From the NCBI GenBank assembly GCA_963995505.1, contig OZ023186.1:14019570-14083569 (forward strand): a stretch of DNA of 64,000 bases, in the 5' to 3' direction. This document shows positions 32,396 to 42,279 of this stretch, in pieces. The stretch's first letter is position 1. Every line of letters starts with the position of its first letter. Below the pieces are notes generated by a model. The model had not been told where the DNA came from. It made no database searches and was given only the letters and a program-made list of their open reading frames with translations. Source of the DNA: Hypericum androsaemum (Eukaryota; Streptophyta; Magnoliopsida; Malpighiales; Hypericaceae). The position numbers were made by a program, and so were the translations under genes.

Positions 32396-33189
32396 TACAC
32401 AGTAAGAGGTTGCAGCCGCCGGCCTTGGTAAAAACTTATCCACACAATCCGCCCCCACCGGTAAGAACCTGCTCTAGCGATATCACTGCATATATAATTT
32501 CTATATACTGCCCCCTTTTACAACCGCTCCCCAACAAAGTAGTCCCAAAAAGATCCACCTCTGAAACCCCCAACCCTTATTCACCAAACCCCCACCGTCT
32601 CTGCTGATTGCTCATGTTCAATAATCAGACAAATATCCTCCGGTTGAGATGAAAGGATCATCCCACTTACCTGATATGTAATCTGTCGCTTTGCCACAAG
32701 ATGAGCTGCCATGTTACCTTTCCTCCGAACAAACTTGAACCTAACCTCCGTGAAGTGTTCCTCGAGCTGGTACCAGTTGTCAGCCACAAGGACAAGGTCC
32801 AATGTCCCTCTCCACTGTAACGCCTATACAACTGGTAAATAATTCGTCTCTACCATCACTCTCTTTAGTCCCATCGATGCCCCTATCTCCAAACATGCAC
32901 AAACATTAATAACTTCTGGTAAAGTAGGATGTTGTACTTGAGGAACTAACCTCGAGGATGCTGCCACAAATCGCCCTCTCACTTCCCGGATCAGTGCCCC
33001 TATCTAGCCCATACCATCCTCTTGAAAACCACCGTCTACATTGATATTGAACAATCCAGTAGCTGGTGGATGCCACTGTCGCACTCCTTCATTTACATGC
33101 CATTTATAATCATTCCGGACGTCGACATAATCCCTCAGAAACTTCATGCCTGCATCTAGTATCGCCTCCTGATTAATTCATTCATTCAG

Positions 33190-33435
33190 TCAAAATACCG
33201 TCGAGTTGCGTAGCTTCCAAATGCACCACAAAGATGTCACCCTCCTGATACACTCAAAGTTATCCACTGATGTGAGCAAAAACCTGCAAGCATCCTCAAC
33301 ATGCTCAAAGTTCCCAGCTGGTAGTGAGATGCCCACCTTCTCCCAAATATTCATTGACCATCTGCAATTAAAAAATAAATGCACTGTCGTTTCCACCGAC
33401 TCTCCACAACACTGGTAGTGCTCCTCGACATCCAA
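33190..33435 (-). pseudogene. LINE zf-RVT zinc-binding segment, copy B
   Basis: An 81-codon frame with CCGESVETTVHLFFNCRWSM and NIWEKVGI: the Cys-x2-Cys...His-x4-Cys pattern of the zf-RVT domain located between RT and RNase H in plant LINEs. The upstream end runs into the rearranged endonuclease part without an RT. Confidence 0.7.
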
Positions 33436-34366
33436 TCCCCTTCACCTTAAATTACTCTGAAGTGTCAGGTTATTGTCCAATATGCGCCACAGTATGGTCT
33501 GAACCCTAGGTTGACAAGTGAGGGACCAACACTTCCTTAATAAAGTTATGTCACCATACTCGAGAGCTTCCACACCACCAATATTTCCAGCGCCTCAACT
33601 GATGTTGCCAGGAATAGATCAAACCAGTCCTCCATTGCAAGGCATATATCTAGTTTGCACTCTACAAATTTATCTCCTTCTTTTCTGTTGCACCAAGTAT
33701 ATCACACCCATGTCTGACACATCTCCCTAAATCCACACCAACTAATGGCCTCCACAAAAGCATTCATTCTTGTTGTCGAGATAACACGATCGCCCCTCTT
33801 CTCGTCCATTGACATAATCTCATTAAAATATCCCGAGCACAACCAAGGGAGATTCGACCTCCTCTTTAGTTCTTTCAAGAGAATCCATGACAGGTGCTTG
33901 GCATTCCCTTCAGTCCAGCCATAGAAGACAGTAAACCGTCATTGATGGTCTTCCAAAATCGCAACATCTATATGGTGAAGTGAGAAAGACAACAGTACCA
34001 CCTTGAGATTCCTCCTCCATGCCAACATGAGTCCGCTGCTACGCACTCTACCCATGCCGACACAAGGAACTACAATCCTACGTAGCCAATTCTCCATCGT
34101 AGTCGTTCTGCTTCTGTATTATGTAACCTGGTTTGCGATAGAAATAGAACCTGGAGAGATTATAGGCTTGTACAAGCCTGCGAAGTTGAGGAACTGTGTC
34201 TGGGTTCTCCAACCCACGACAATTGCAGCTTAGCATTTTCATGGCTGTGGGCGGGACCGTTCCACGATCTCTGCCAATAAATCTGCATCGACTAAACCAC
34301 CAGTACGAACATAATCAGACTCTGAGTCGACCGCGATGGCATGGTCTTGTCATAATGAACATATTT

Positions 34367-35223
34367 ATACAAAAAAATAGAGTTCTTGTTGTAAATACTC
34401 TCTCGAGATTGAATAGAATAGTATACTTAGCAAATCACCTAACAATTGCACGATTTTATGCAAAATTGCTAGAGAAATATATTCTTTGCGATCTACTTGA
34501 ACAGACAGATATCCGGAAAAATTTAATCTGTTATATTATTAACTTATTTTGTTTACAATCTAAATATTAATTTAGTCGAACAAAAATATTATTTAAATTG
34601 TATCGGCAATCCGGTATCCATCTATCCAACATACTAAAAAGTATCACACAAATATACTGTCTCGGTGGTAAAAAAAAACTCTGAATACATCCGTACAAAA
34701 GTTTTGATGGGTAACCATGATGTGACGTTTGTTTCGTCACTGTTTAGCTTTAATTAATTCCCATAGCTGTCAGCCTTTCAACCTATTTGTCACGGAGCGC
34801 GAGGATGCAGGAGATAATTATAAAGACAAAAATGAAATTGCTGGCTTCACGCGCCAGATTAACGATTACTTTCCACTCGCCTGAGAACTGAAGTTGCGTT
34901 GGAAGCTTCGCGACGAAGTTTTGTCCTCCTTTATATCTCTGGACGTTTACCGGGGAAGTTTCTTCGCATTGCTCGGAAAGGGAATGTGGGTCATACACTT
35001 GCTAGGCGAGGCAAGTGGTGGTATATATGTAATTATCCACTCAGGCAGTGATTTGGCGTCGGGAGGCCACATCGGGCAGTGATTTGGCGTCGCGAGGACA
35101 ATTTTATCCTTTGGAATTTTTTCGGTCACTCTCTCTCCTCGGCTCGTTTATATTGAGCGGTCCAATATTATTATTTTTTTAAGAAAGAGGGGTCCAATAT
35201 TGTTGGGCGGATAAATTTGTTAA
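34367..35223. other. Non-coding flank with partial third repeat unit and a short tandem repeat
   Basis: A+T-rich up to 34845; then the block shared with 21683 (34846-34935). At 35041-35096 gggcagtgatttggcgtcg occurs twice in tandem. No gene recognised. Confidence 0.5.
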
Positions 35224-36364
35224 GGAAAAAGTTCATTTTAGTACTCTGTAATACAAATTTTTTTTTTTGTACCTTATGGTAAAAAATTTATCAATCGAAT
35301 CAAATCGTAGCCAATTAATATCACTTAGGTCCACAGGCAGCTGCCTGGACATATCCGGATCTGCCCGGCCAACTAGACCAGTCACATCATCAAAATCTGA
35401 TGACGTGGCATTTCTCCACCTTCTCCTCTCTCTCTCTCCCCCTCCTTGGCAACATCCAAGTCAAACCAGAAAACACTTCACACTCCTTCAACTCCCATTT
35501 CCAAATCCCTTCATGGATCAGCTAGGTCAAGGCAAGGGAGGGCAATTCTTGGAGTGAGGGGAAGCAACGCCGTCTTGGACGAACCTGCCGGGATGGGAAG
35601 GGTGCGGGACCCATCATATCTTGCTAATGTTGGGGGTCTCGACGAAGGTCATCGTGAACTCTCCCACCTACTAGAGGCGGCCTCTTTTCCCCGCCCTCAG
35701 GACGAGGCCATTGGCGTCGGTGTAGGAGAAGATGTCATTGGTGAGGCGGAGGATGTCCCCGCCATCGAAGGCCTTGCACTCCTCCCCCACAGCTGCGTGT
35801 GCACCGCTGCCGTGTTGACAACCGCCAGCCCCAAGCGCGTGCTCCCTCCCCTCGCCGGCGCCGCCTTCTCCCGCAGTATCACCTCCGCATTCACGTTGTT
35901 CTGGGCCGCCACTATGTCCCTCACCCTTATCATCATCATCCCCCTAATTAACACCGGAAAACTAAAGTGAAGTATTTAAAAAGAGCTTTAAAGAACCCAT
36001 GAAGGGAGATTGGAAATGAGAGTTAGAGAGTTGACCCATGAAGAGATTTGGAAATGGGAGTTGAAGGAGTATGAAGTGTTTCCTGGTTTGACTAAGATGT
36101 TGGGGGGGGGGGGGGGGGGGGGGACAGATGCCACATCATCAAAATGGGGGGGGGACAGATGCCACATCATCAGATTTTGATGATGTGGCTGGTCTAGTTG
36201 GCCGGGCAGGCTTCGGGCAGGTCCAGGCGGGCAAGTTCGGACAGCTGCTTGTGGACCTAAGTGATGTTAATTGGCTACGGTTTGACTCGATTGATAGATT
36301 TTTTACCACATGGTACTAAAATAATTTTTTGCGATGTCACATGTTACTAAAATAGACTTTTCCC
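35224..36364. mobile_element. MULE with about 190-bp TIRs and G+C-rich core
   Basis: Ends ggaaaaagttcattttagta and, inverted, gggaaaagtctattttagta. The TIRs continue inward through ccaattaatatcacttaggt, gcccggccaactagacca and ccacatcatcaaaat. Flanking 9-mers are ATTTGTTAA (35215-35223) and ATTTATTAA (36365-36373), one mismatch, fitting a MULE target duplication. The core 35440-35950 is G+C-rich and open on both strands (for example plus 35446-35970, minus 35954-35697) with no domain I recognise; a captured gene fragment (Pack-MULE) is possible. No transposase. Confidence 0.8.
36102..36123 (+). repeat. Run of 22 G residues
   Basis: Uninterrupted G tract inside the MULE, followed 22 bases later by a second run of 9 G (36146-36154); both are followed by gacagatgccacatcatc, so the tract lies in a short tandem duplication of the inner TIR. 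Could form G-quadruplex; length may be affected by sequencing. Confidence 0.85.
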
Positions 36365-36704
36365 ATTTATTAATGATGTACGTGAAACAATTTCGTAAAA
36401 TTTCCGATCAATATTTTTTTTTGAGGGGTGTAAAATTTCCGATCAATAGGTAGCATAAATGTCAAATGCGTTATTGTCTTGCAGGTTTTTTTTTGTTGAT
36501 AAAATGCCTTATAGGTTTATGGGGTGTTCTTTTTCTGGTAGGTTTATTGGGTGTTTCATTCTTCAATTTTTTCACAAAATATTGAAATTTTGTTGTTTGA
36601 CTATATCCTTCTCATCTCCGATTCAGTGAATATTGAGTCGGTAGAGGTTGGACCATTGCATTAGGTTTTCTTTTTATAATTAGGACCAGTGTGATGCACC
36701 TTCT
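36365..36704. other. Non-coding A+T-rich flank
   Basis: No gene recognised between the MULE and the copia element that starts at 36705. Confidence 0.5.
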
Positions 36705-36828
36705 TGTTACGGAAATTATGGTGATTGTCTCATCCATAATTGGTTATCACCTTTAGATAAGGAATGTGTATATTTTATCATTAGGAAAGTGCATGTCTAT
36801 TTCGGATGTAACGTAACCTAGAGGGGTC

Positions 36829-37060
36829 TGTAACGGTGGTGAGGATTTGGCGATTAATTACAACCGTAAATGGGCTTCAATTGGGTACCAGCGGCCCACG
36901 GGCTTAATAGTGAAGATTAGATACTTTTGTATAAATAGAAGATTAGAGAAATCCTTGGGAGGTATCTGAACTTTTACCAAACAATCAAGAAACTGAATCG
37001 TTTCTCTATCTTCTTGATTCTTGATCTCTCTCTCTCTAAATTTCTTCTCTGAACGTAACA
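36829..37060 (+). repeat. Gypsy 5' LTR
   Basis: 232 bp, TG...CA; holds the TATA-like ttttgtataaatag and ends with a (ct)n-rich leader. Its partner at 41906-42136 differs by a handful of substitutions and a (ct)n length change. Confidence 0.9.
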
Positions 37061-37095
37061 AATTGGTATCAGAGCCAATCGACCCTCGGATTTCG

Positions 37096-37524
37096 ATGGC
37101 GCGATGGAAATTTGTGGATGAGCCGGTACCGAGCATCCAAGGTAGCATGGCGAGGCAAGGGCAAAACCAGTTGGAAGAGGAAGTTGACCACCGAATTCAG
37201 CTGGAGGAGCTTCAAAGCAGTTATGGCGAGCTCCGCCAAGAATCTATGGAACGAATGGCGAGAATAGAAGCTAATATGGACGTGAGATTAGGCCAAATTG
37301 ATGCAAAATTTGGGCAAATAGATGAGAAGTTTGAGACGATTATTAAGATGCTTATGACCACTCAAGAAGTGAAGAGCAAGAACGACGAGGAAGGTAGAAG
37401 AAGCGCACCTTTGCTTCTGACTCCGCAAGCTTCTTCGAGAATGGCAGAACGGGAAGATAATCGGGGACCACGTCAGAATCCTTCCTATAGTCCAACGACT
37501 ACGGAGAGGGATATGCCGCGATGA
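37096..37524 (+). pseudogene. Gypsy gag N-terminal part
   Basis: The frame from ATG 37096 (MARWKFVDEPVPSIQGSMAR) has a coiled-coil-like stretch with repeated M-x3-RLGQIDAKFGQIDEKF and a Ser/Arg-rich tail, ending at a TGA at 37522-37524. The following 280 bases (37525-37804) are gag sequence with frame breaks. This is the usual charged N-terminus preceding the gypsy capsid domain. Confidence 0.65.
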
Positions 37525-37804
37525 AGGGGGCAGGTCCATGACCAGGTACACGTTCCAATTCCTAAGCTGGATATACCTATGTTTGTTGGAGTTAATCCTA
37601 GACCATGAGTAAGACGGTGTGAAAAAAATTTCATGCTTAATCACGTACCTGAAGAGAGGAAGGTAGGTATTGCAGCTTATTATCTCGATGAAGTAGCGGA
37701 TGTGTGGTTTGTGTCTTGGGTATGTGAATAAGGAAGGGTGTACATGGAATCGATTTGTGGAAGCTTTGTGTTTGTGATTTGGGAATAAGGGCTACGAATC
37801 AACT

Positions 37805-40057
37805 GTGAAAGAATTCAATCAGTTGAGACAAGTGGGTAGTGTTGAGATGTATGTGGCCAAGTTTGAAGAGTTGAAAAGCTTGATGTTGATTGAGAACAAA
37901 GGGTTGTCTGAGAGGTATTTTATTTCTTGTTTCTTGGCGGGTTTAGAGGACGATATCCACAATATGGTTCTAGCTGCTAGTCCTGCTACTATGGAAGATG
38001 CAATAAGGTTGGCCAAGTTAGATGAAGCAGTTGTTAATGCTCTTTGTAAGAGGAAGATGAGGACTGGAGATGGAGGTTATAGTTCATTTGGCTATGGCAA
38101 AGGGAATACCAGTCATAATACTGCAGGAGGGAATTATGCAGGTAGTGGAAGTGGAACTAAGAGCTATGAAGGAAGTAGTATTGGTAGTGTGAATGGGAAG
38201 TCCGCTAACAATGATAATAAGAAGGATAAGACGTGTTGGACTTGTGGTGGCAAGTACTTTTCCGGTCATGTTTGTCCAGGAAAGAAGCGTTCTAACTTGA
38301 ATTTGATGTTGGATAGTGAAGAGGAAGAAGGCTTGGGTGATTGGGAGAATATGGATCAACTGAAAGGGGAGTGTCCTGCCATAATTTCTCTACAGGCTGT
38401 AGAAGCTGTAGACACATCATCAAGAAGTGGGACTTTACAGATCAGAGGAACAAGCAAAGGTCGACCCTTGCTAGTTTTGCTTGATTCCGGTAGCACATTT
38501 AGCTTTGTGGATAAGGTAGTAGTGAGGGCTCTGTCCTTGTCTTTCGAATCAATCTCTCAAGTAGAAGTTACTATTGCTAACGGGGAGAAGATGTATTGTG
38601 ATGGGCAATGCAAGAATTTTATTTGGGAAATGGGTGGTCAACCATTTCATTGTTATCTCAGAATGCTTAAATTGGGTGGGTATGACTTGGTTTTGGGTAC
38701 GGATTGGATGAGAGGTGATAAGCCTGGTACCTCTGTAGAGTTTGATTTCTGGAAAATGCATGCTGTACTCAAGAAAGATGGAAGATCTACCATTTTAAAA
38801 GGGATGACATGTGAGGAATTGCAGCAGTTACAGCTTGATAAACCAGGACAGGGAGCACATCATGGTCAATTGGCACTTATGGAATGTCAACATCTACATA
38901 ACTCCTTGATTAAGAGTCGAAGAGATGCAATTGAAGAGGTGTTTTGGGTAGTTAACGAGAACAGTGAAGGGGATCTAGGGAAGGGTGTTGAAGCAATTAG
39001 TACTACTGATCCAATTTTTCGGGTTCCTCTGCAACGTTTACTGCAGGAGTTTGATGATTTATTTGTAGAACCTCACTCTTTACCACCTAAGAGGGCTTTC
39101 GACCATGAAATTCCTTTGATTACTGGTGCGAAGCCAGTGAATATCAGGCCTTACAAGTACTGTTATTATCAGAAAACAGAGATTGAAGAGCAAGTCAAGA
39201 GTCTGTTGCAGTCTGGGTTCATCCAGCCTAGCAAGAGCCCGTTTGCTTCTCCTGTCTTGCTAGTGAAAAAGAAGGAGGGTACTTGGCGGATGTGCATCGA
39301 CTATCGACAACTTAACAGTTTGACTGTTAAGAATAAATTTCCTATACCAATGATAGATGATCTCTTGGACGAACTTAATAGTGCTACAATTTTCTCAAAA
39401 TTGGACCTTAGATCAGGATATCATCAGATTCGTATGAGTAAAGATGATATCCAAAAGATGGCATTTAGGACACACCATGGACATTTCGAGTTCAAGGTGA
39501 TGCCCTTTGGTCTTACAAACGCTCCTGCTAGTTTCCAAGCATTGATGAACACCGTATTTGGACCATTTTTGAGGAAGTTTATTTTGGTATTCTTCCATGA
39601 CATTTTGGTGTATAGCAAGACAGTGGAAGAGCATCTTGATCATCTCAGAATCACACTGGAAGTCTTCAGAAAAGAGCAGTTTCACGCTAAGCTCAGCAAA
39701 TGTCTTTTTGGAGCTGCAGCTATTGAATATCTTGGCCATGTTATTTCTTCTAAGGGTGTGCAGACCAACCACAAGAAGATTAAAGCGATGACAACATGGC
39801 AACCTCCTACTACTGTGAGTGATCTCAGAAGTTTTCTTAGTATGACTGGGTACTATCGAAAATTTGTTAAGGACAACGGCCTCATATGCAGACCACTCTT
39901 CAATTTATTGAAGAAAAATAGTTTTAAATGGAATGAGGAGGCGGGGAAAGCATTCCAGAATCTGAAGTTAGCAATGACAGAGGCTCCAGTTTTGGCTCTT
40001 CCGGATTTCACTAAGCCGTTTGTTGTAGAAACAGATGCAAGTCAATATGGCATATGA
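37805..40057 (+). pseudogene. Gypsy gag-pol: capsid end, zinc knuckle, protease, reverse transcriptase
   Basis: A 750-codon open frame. Residues 1-80 are the end of the capsid (FNQLRQVGSVEMYVAKFEEL). A zinc-knuckle variant, CWTCGGKYFSGHVC, follows near residue 143. The retropepsin site is LLVLLDSGSTFSFVD (about 221-235). RT contains MCIDYRQLNSLTVKNKFPIP, KLDLRSGYHQIRM and MPFGLTNAPASFQALMN. In the catalytic box FFHDILVYS (codon CAT at 39596-39598) His stands where Asp is normally found. The frame ends at TGA 40055-40057 in the RNase H motif. Confidence 0.9.
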
Positions 40058-41877
40058 GCTGTTTTGATGCAAGAGGACCGGCCTCTAACTTTCTTAAGTG
40101 CAGCTTTTGGACCACAAAATACAGGACGATCTATCTAAGAGAAAGAGTTGCTGGCTGTTTTAGCAGCAGTAGATAAATGGAGGCCATACCTAGAAAATGG
40201 ACATTTTCTTATCAAGACGGATCAATCGAGTATCAAGTACTTGTTGGAGCAAAAAGTTCACACTTCTCTACAAAAGAAGGCAATCTCCAAGCTGCTGGGT
40301 CTGGATTTTTCAATTAGCTACAAGAAAGGGAAGGAAAACGTTATAGCAGATGCTTTGTCAAGGAAGAATCATGATTTATAATCCTTTCCTAAAGCTGATT
40401 TAGTGTGTATGGAAGCTATGGCATTAAGTGTGATTCAACCAACTTGGATTTCTAAGATTGTAAAGTCTTATGAAGAGGATGAGAGGGCTACAGAAATCCA
40501 AGCTGCTCTGTTGGTCAACCCTGCAGCAGAACCTGACTATGCACTCAAGGGAGAGGTGATCAAATACAAGGGAAAGATTTATGTGGGCAAGTCTGGACCT
40601 TTGAGAGAGCAACTCATTGATGAATTACATAGATCTGTGGTGGGAGGACACTCAGGGATTACTGGAAGTTATCCTCGTATCAAGAAGCTATTTTTCTGGC
40701 CCAACATGAAGAAAAATGTTCAGGAGGTTATTGCCAAGTGTGAGATTTACAAGCAATGCAAGAGTGAAAGGGTGGCTTACCCTGGACTTCTGCAACCTCT
40801 TCCAGAACCCGATGGATTATGTCAAGATATTTCACTAGACTTCATTGAAGGCCTCTCTATCTCTCACAAGAAAGATACTATATTGGTGGTGGTGGACATA
40901 TTTAATAAGTATGCACATTTTTGGCACTGTCTCACCCTTATTCAGCATTGCAGGTGGTAACCGTTCTGATGAATGAAGTCAGCAGACTTCATGGTGTGCC
41001 AAGAAGTATGGTCTGTGATCGAGATAAAGTGTTTACGAGTAAGGTTTGGCAAGAATTGTTCAGGTTATTTGGCACTACGTTTAACATGAGTACTGCTTAT
41101 CATCCTCAGTCGGATGGTCAAACAGAAAGGGTGAATCAGTGCTTGGAAACTTACCTCAGTTGTTTTTTTTTTGACAAACCAAAAACTTGGAGTAAGTGAT
41201 TGAGTTTGGCAGAGCTATGGTACAACACAAATTACCACCATTCCCTGAAGAGATCACCCTTCGAAGTATTATATGGGTATGTACCAACAGACTTGCCTGG
41301 GTTACATGTGGAACAGAGTGTTGTGGCATCAGTAGATGCGTTATTAGTTGAAAGAGCAGAGATGTTAAAGATGATTGTTGTGAATCTCAAGTAAGCTCAG
41401 CATCGCATGAAGGTGCAAGCAGATAGAAGATGGACTGAGAGAGAATATATGGTAGGAGATTGGGTATATTTGAAGCTTCAACCTTATCGACAGACATCAG
41501 TTGCAGTTCGCAGGAGTTTGAAGCTGGCTACAAAATTCTACGGGCCATTTAAGGTTATTGAGAAGATTGGAGTTGTGTCTTACAAGTTGCAGCTACCTCG
41601 AGGAAGTCGTATACATCCAGTCTTTCACATTTCATTACTTAAGAAAGGCTTACCAACTGGAACTAATACTCTTCCTGCTCTACCATTGTTGGATTCTGAA
41701 GGGGAAGTGAGAGTTCAACCTGTAGCATTGCTAGCTAGCAGGAAGATCAAACGAGGAACAAGGCAAGTAGAACAGGTTCTGGTGTCTTGGCAAAATTTGA
41801 CAGATGAGGAAGCTACTTGGGAAGACCTTATGGATTTACAAAGCCGATTTTTAGAAACGGACTTGTTCCAACCTTGA
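40058..41877 (+). pseudogene. Gypsy RNase H, integrase and chromodomain, broken
   Basis: RNase H continues after the stop, with a further stop at 40136-40138 and another at 40379-40381 (DALSRKNHDL). Integrase starts in the same frame (HRSVVGGHSGITGSYPRIKK, then CEIYKQCKSER). Near 40920 the frame shifts; downstream is MVCDRDKVFTSKVW and AYHPQSDGQTERVNQ. Two more stops (41197-41199, 41392-41394) precede the C-terminal part. A chromodomain-like end, VLVSWQNLTDEEATWEDLMD, finishes at 41877. In chromoviruses this domain directs integration to marked chromatin. Confidence 0.85.
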
Positions 41878-41905
41878 GGACAAGGTTGTCAAAGAAGGGA
41901 AGAGT

Positions 41906-42136
41906 TGTAACGGTGGTGAGGATTTGGCAATTAGTTACAACCGCAAATGGGCTTCAATTGGGTACCAGCGGCCCACGGGCTTAATAGTGAGGATTTGATA
42001 CTTTTGTATAAATAGAAGATTAGAGAAATCCTTGGGAGGTATCTGAACATTTACCAAACAATCAAGAAACTGAATCGTTTCTCTATCTTCTTGATCTCTC
42101 TCTCTCTCTCTCTAAATTTCTTCTCCGAACGTAACA
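41906..42136 (+). repeat. Gypsy 3' LTR
   Basis: 231 bp, preceded by the purine tract gaagggaagag and followed by AGGTC and the remainder of the copia 5' LTR. Confidence 0.9.
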
Positions 42137-42279
42137 AGGTCCTCTTGTAACTTGTATATATTCGAGTTCATGGAATGAGAAAAGGAATGACTTCACATCT
42201 TTCATGGTATTAGAGCCAAAACCTGGCACAAACCCTAAACACTAGCCTACCCACCGCAAAGCAATAATTCTATAAAAAA

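Larger units (their letters stand above)
31409..34351 (-). mobile_element. LINE lacking its RT domain, copy B, 15-bp TSD
   Basis: Flanked by ataatgaacatattt at 31394-31408 and 34352-34366, a perfect 15-bp target duplication that fixes both ends. Structure on minus is as in copy A: endonuclease remnant (about 34250-33640), zf-RVT segment (33435-33190; CCGESVETTVHLFFNC), RNase H remnant (32802-32581) and poly-A tail. The same RT-deleting join is present. Two MITEs sit in its 3' part. All reading frames are broken. Confidence 0.8.
27705..34935. repeat. Tandem duplication, copy B
   Basis: Matches copy A from 27705 to 34340, interrupted by a copia derivative (29114-31074) and two MITEs (31545-31757; 31894-32395). 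After removing these and the hAT of copy A, both units come to about 4.4-4.5 kb. At 34846-34935 the block that starts copy A (cttcacgcgccagattaacg) recurs, as if a third unit began there. The LINE of this copy keeps both flanking target duplications. Confidence 0.85.
36829..42136 (+). mobile_element. Ty3/gypsy chromovirus (Reina-like), inserted in copia LTR
   Basis: LTRs at 36829-37060 (232 bp) and 41906-42136 (231 bp) start TGTAACGGTGGTGAGG and end GAACGTAACA. The primer site TGGTATCAGAGCC (Met tRNA) follows the first LTR. Flanking 5-mers are GGGTC and AGGTC. Domain order is gag, protease, RT, RNase H, integrase, C-terminal chromodomain, which marks chromoviruses; the short LTRs suggest the Reina branch (inference). 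Coding is broken by stops and a frameshift and one catalytic Asp of RT is changed to His. Confidence 0.9.

Noticed and set aside
35446..35970. 174-codon frame as a functional gene
   Set aside because: It starts within the MULE TIR, and both strands are open because of base composition; no recognised domain.
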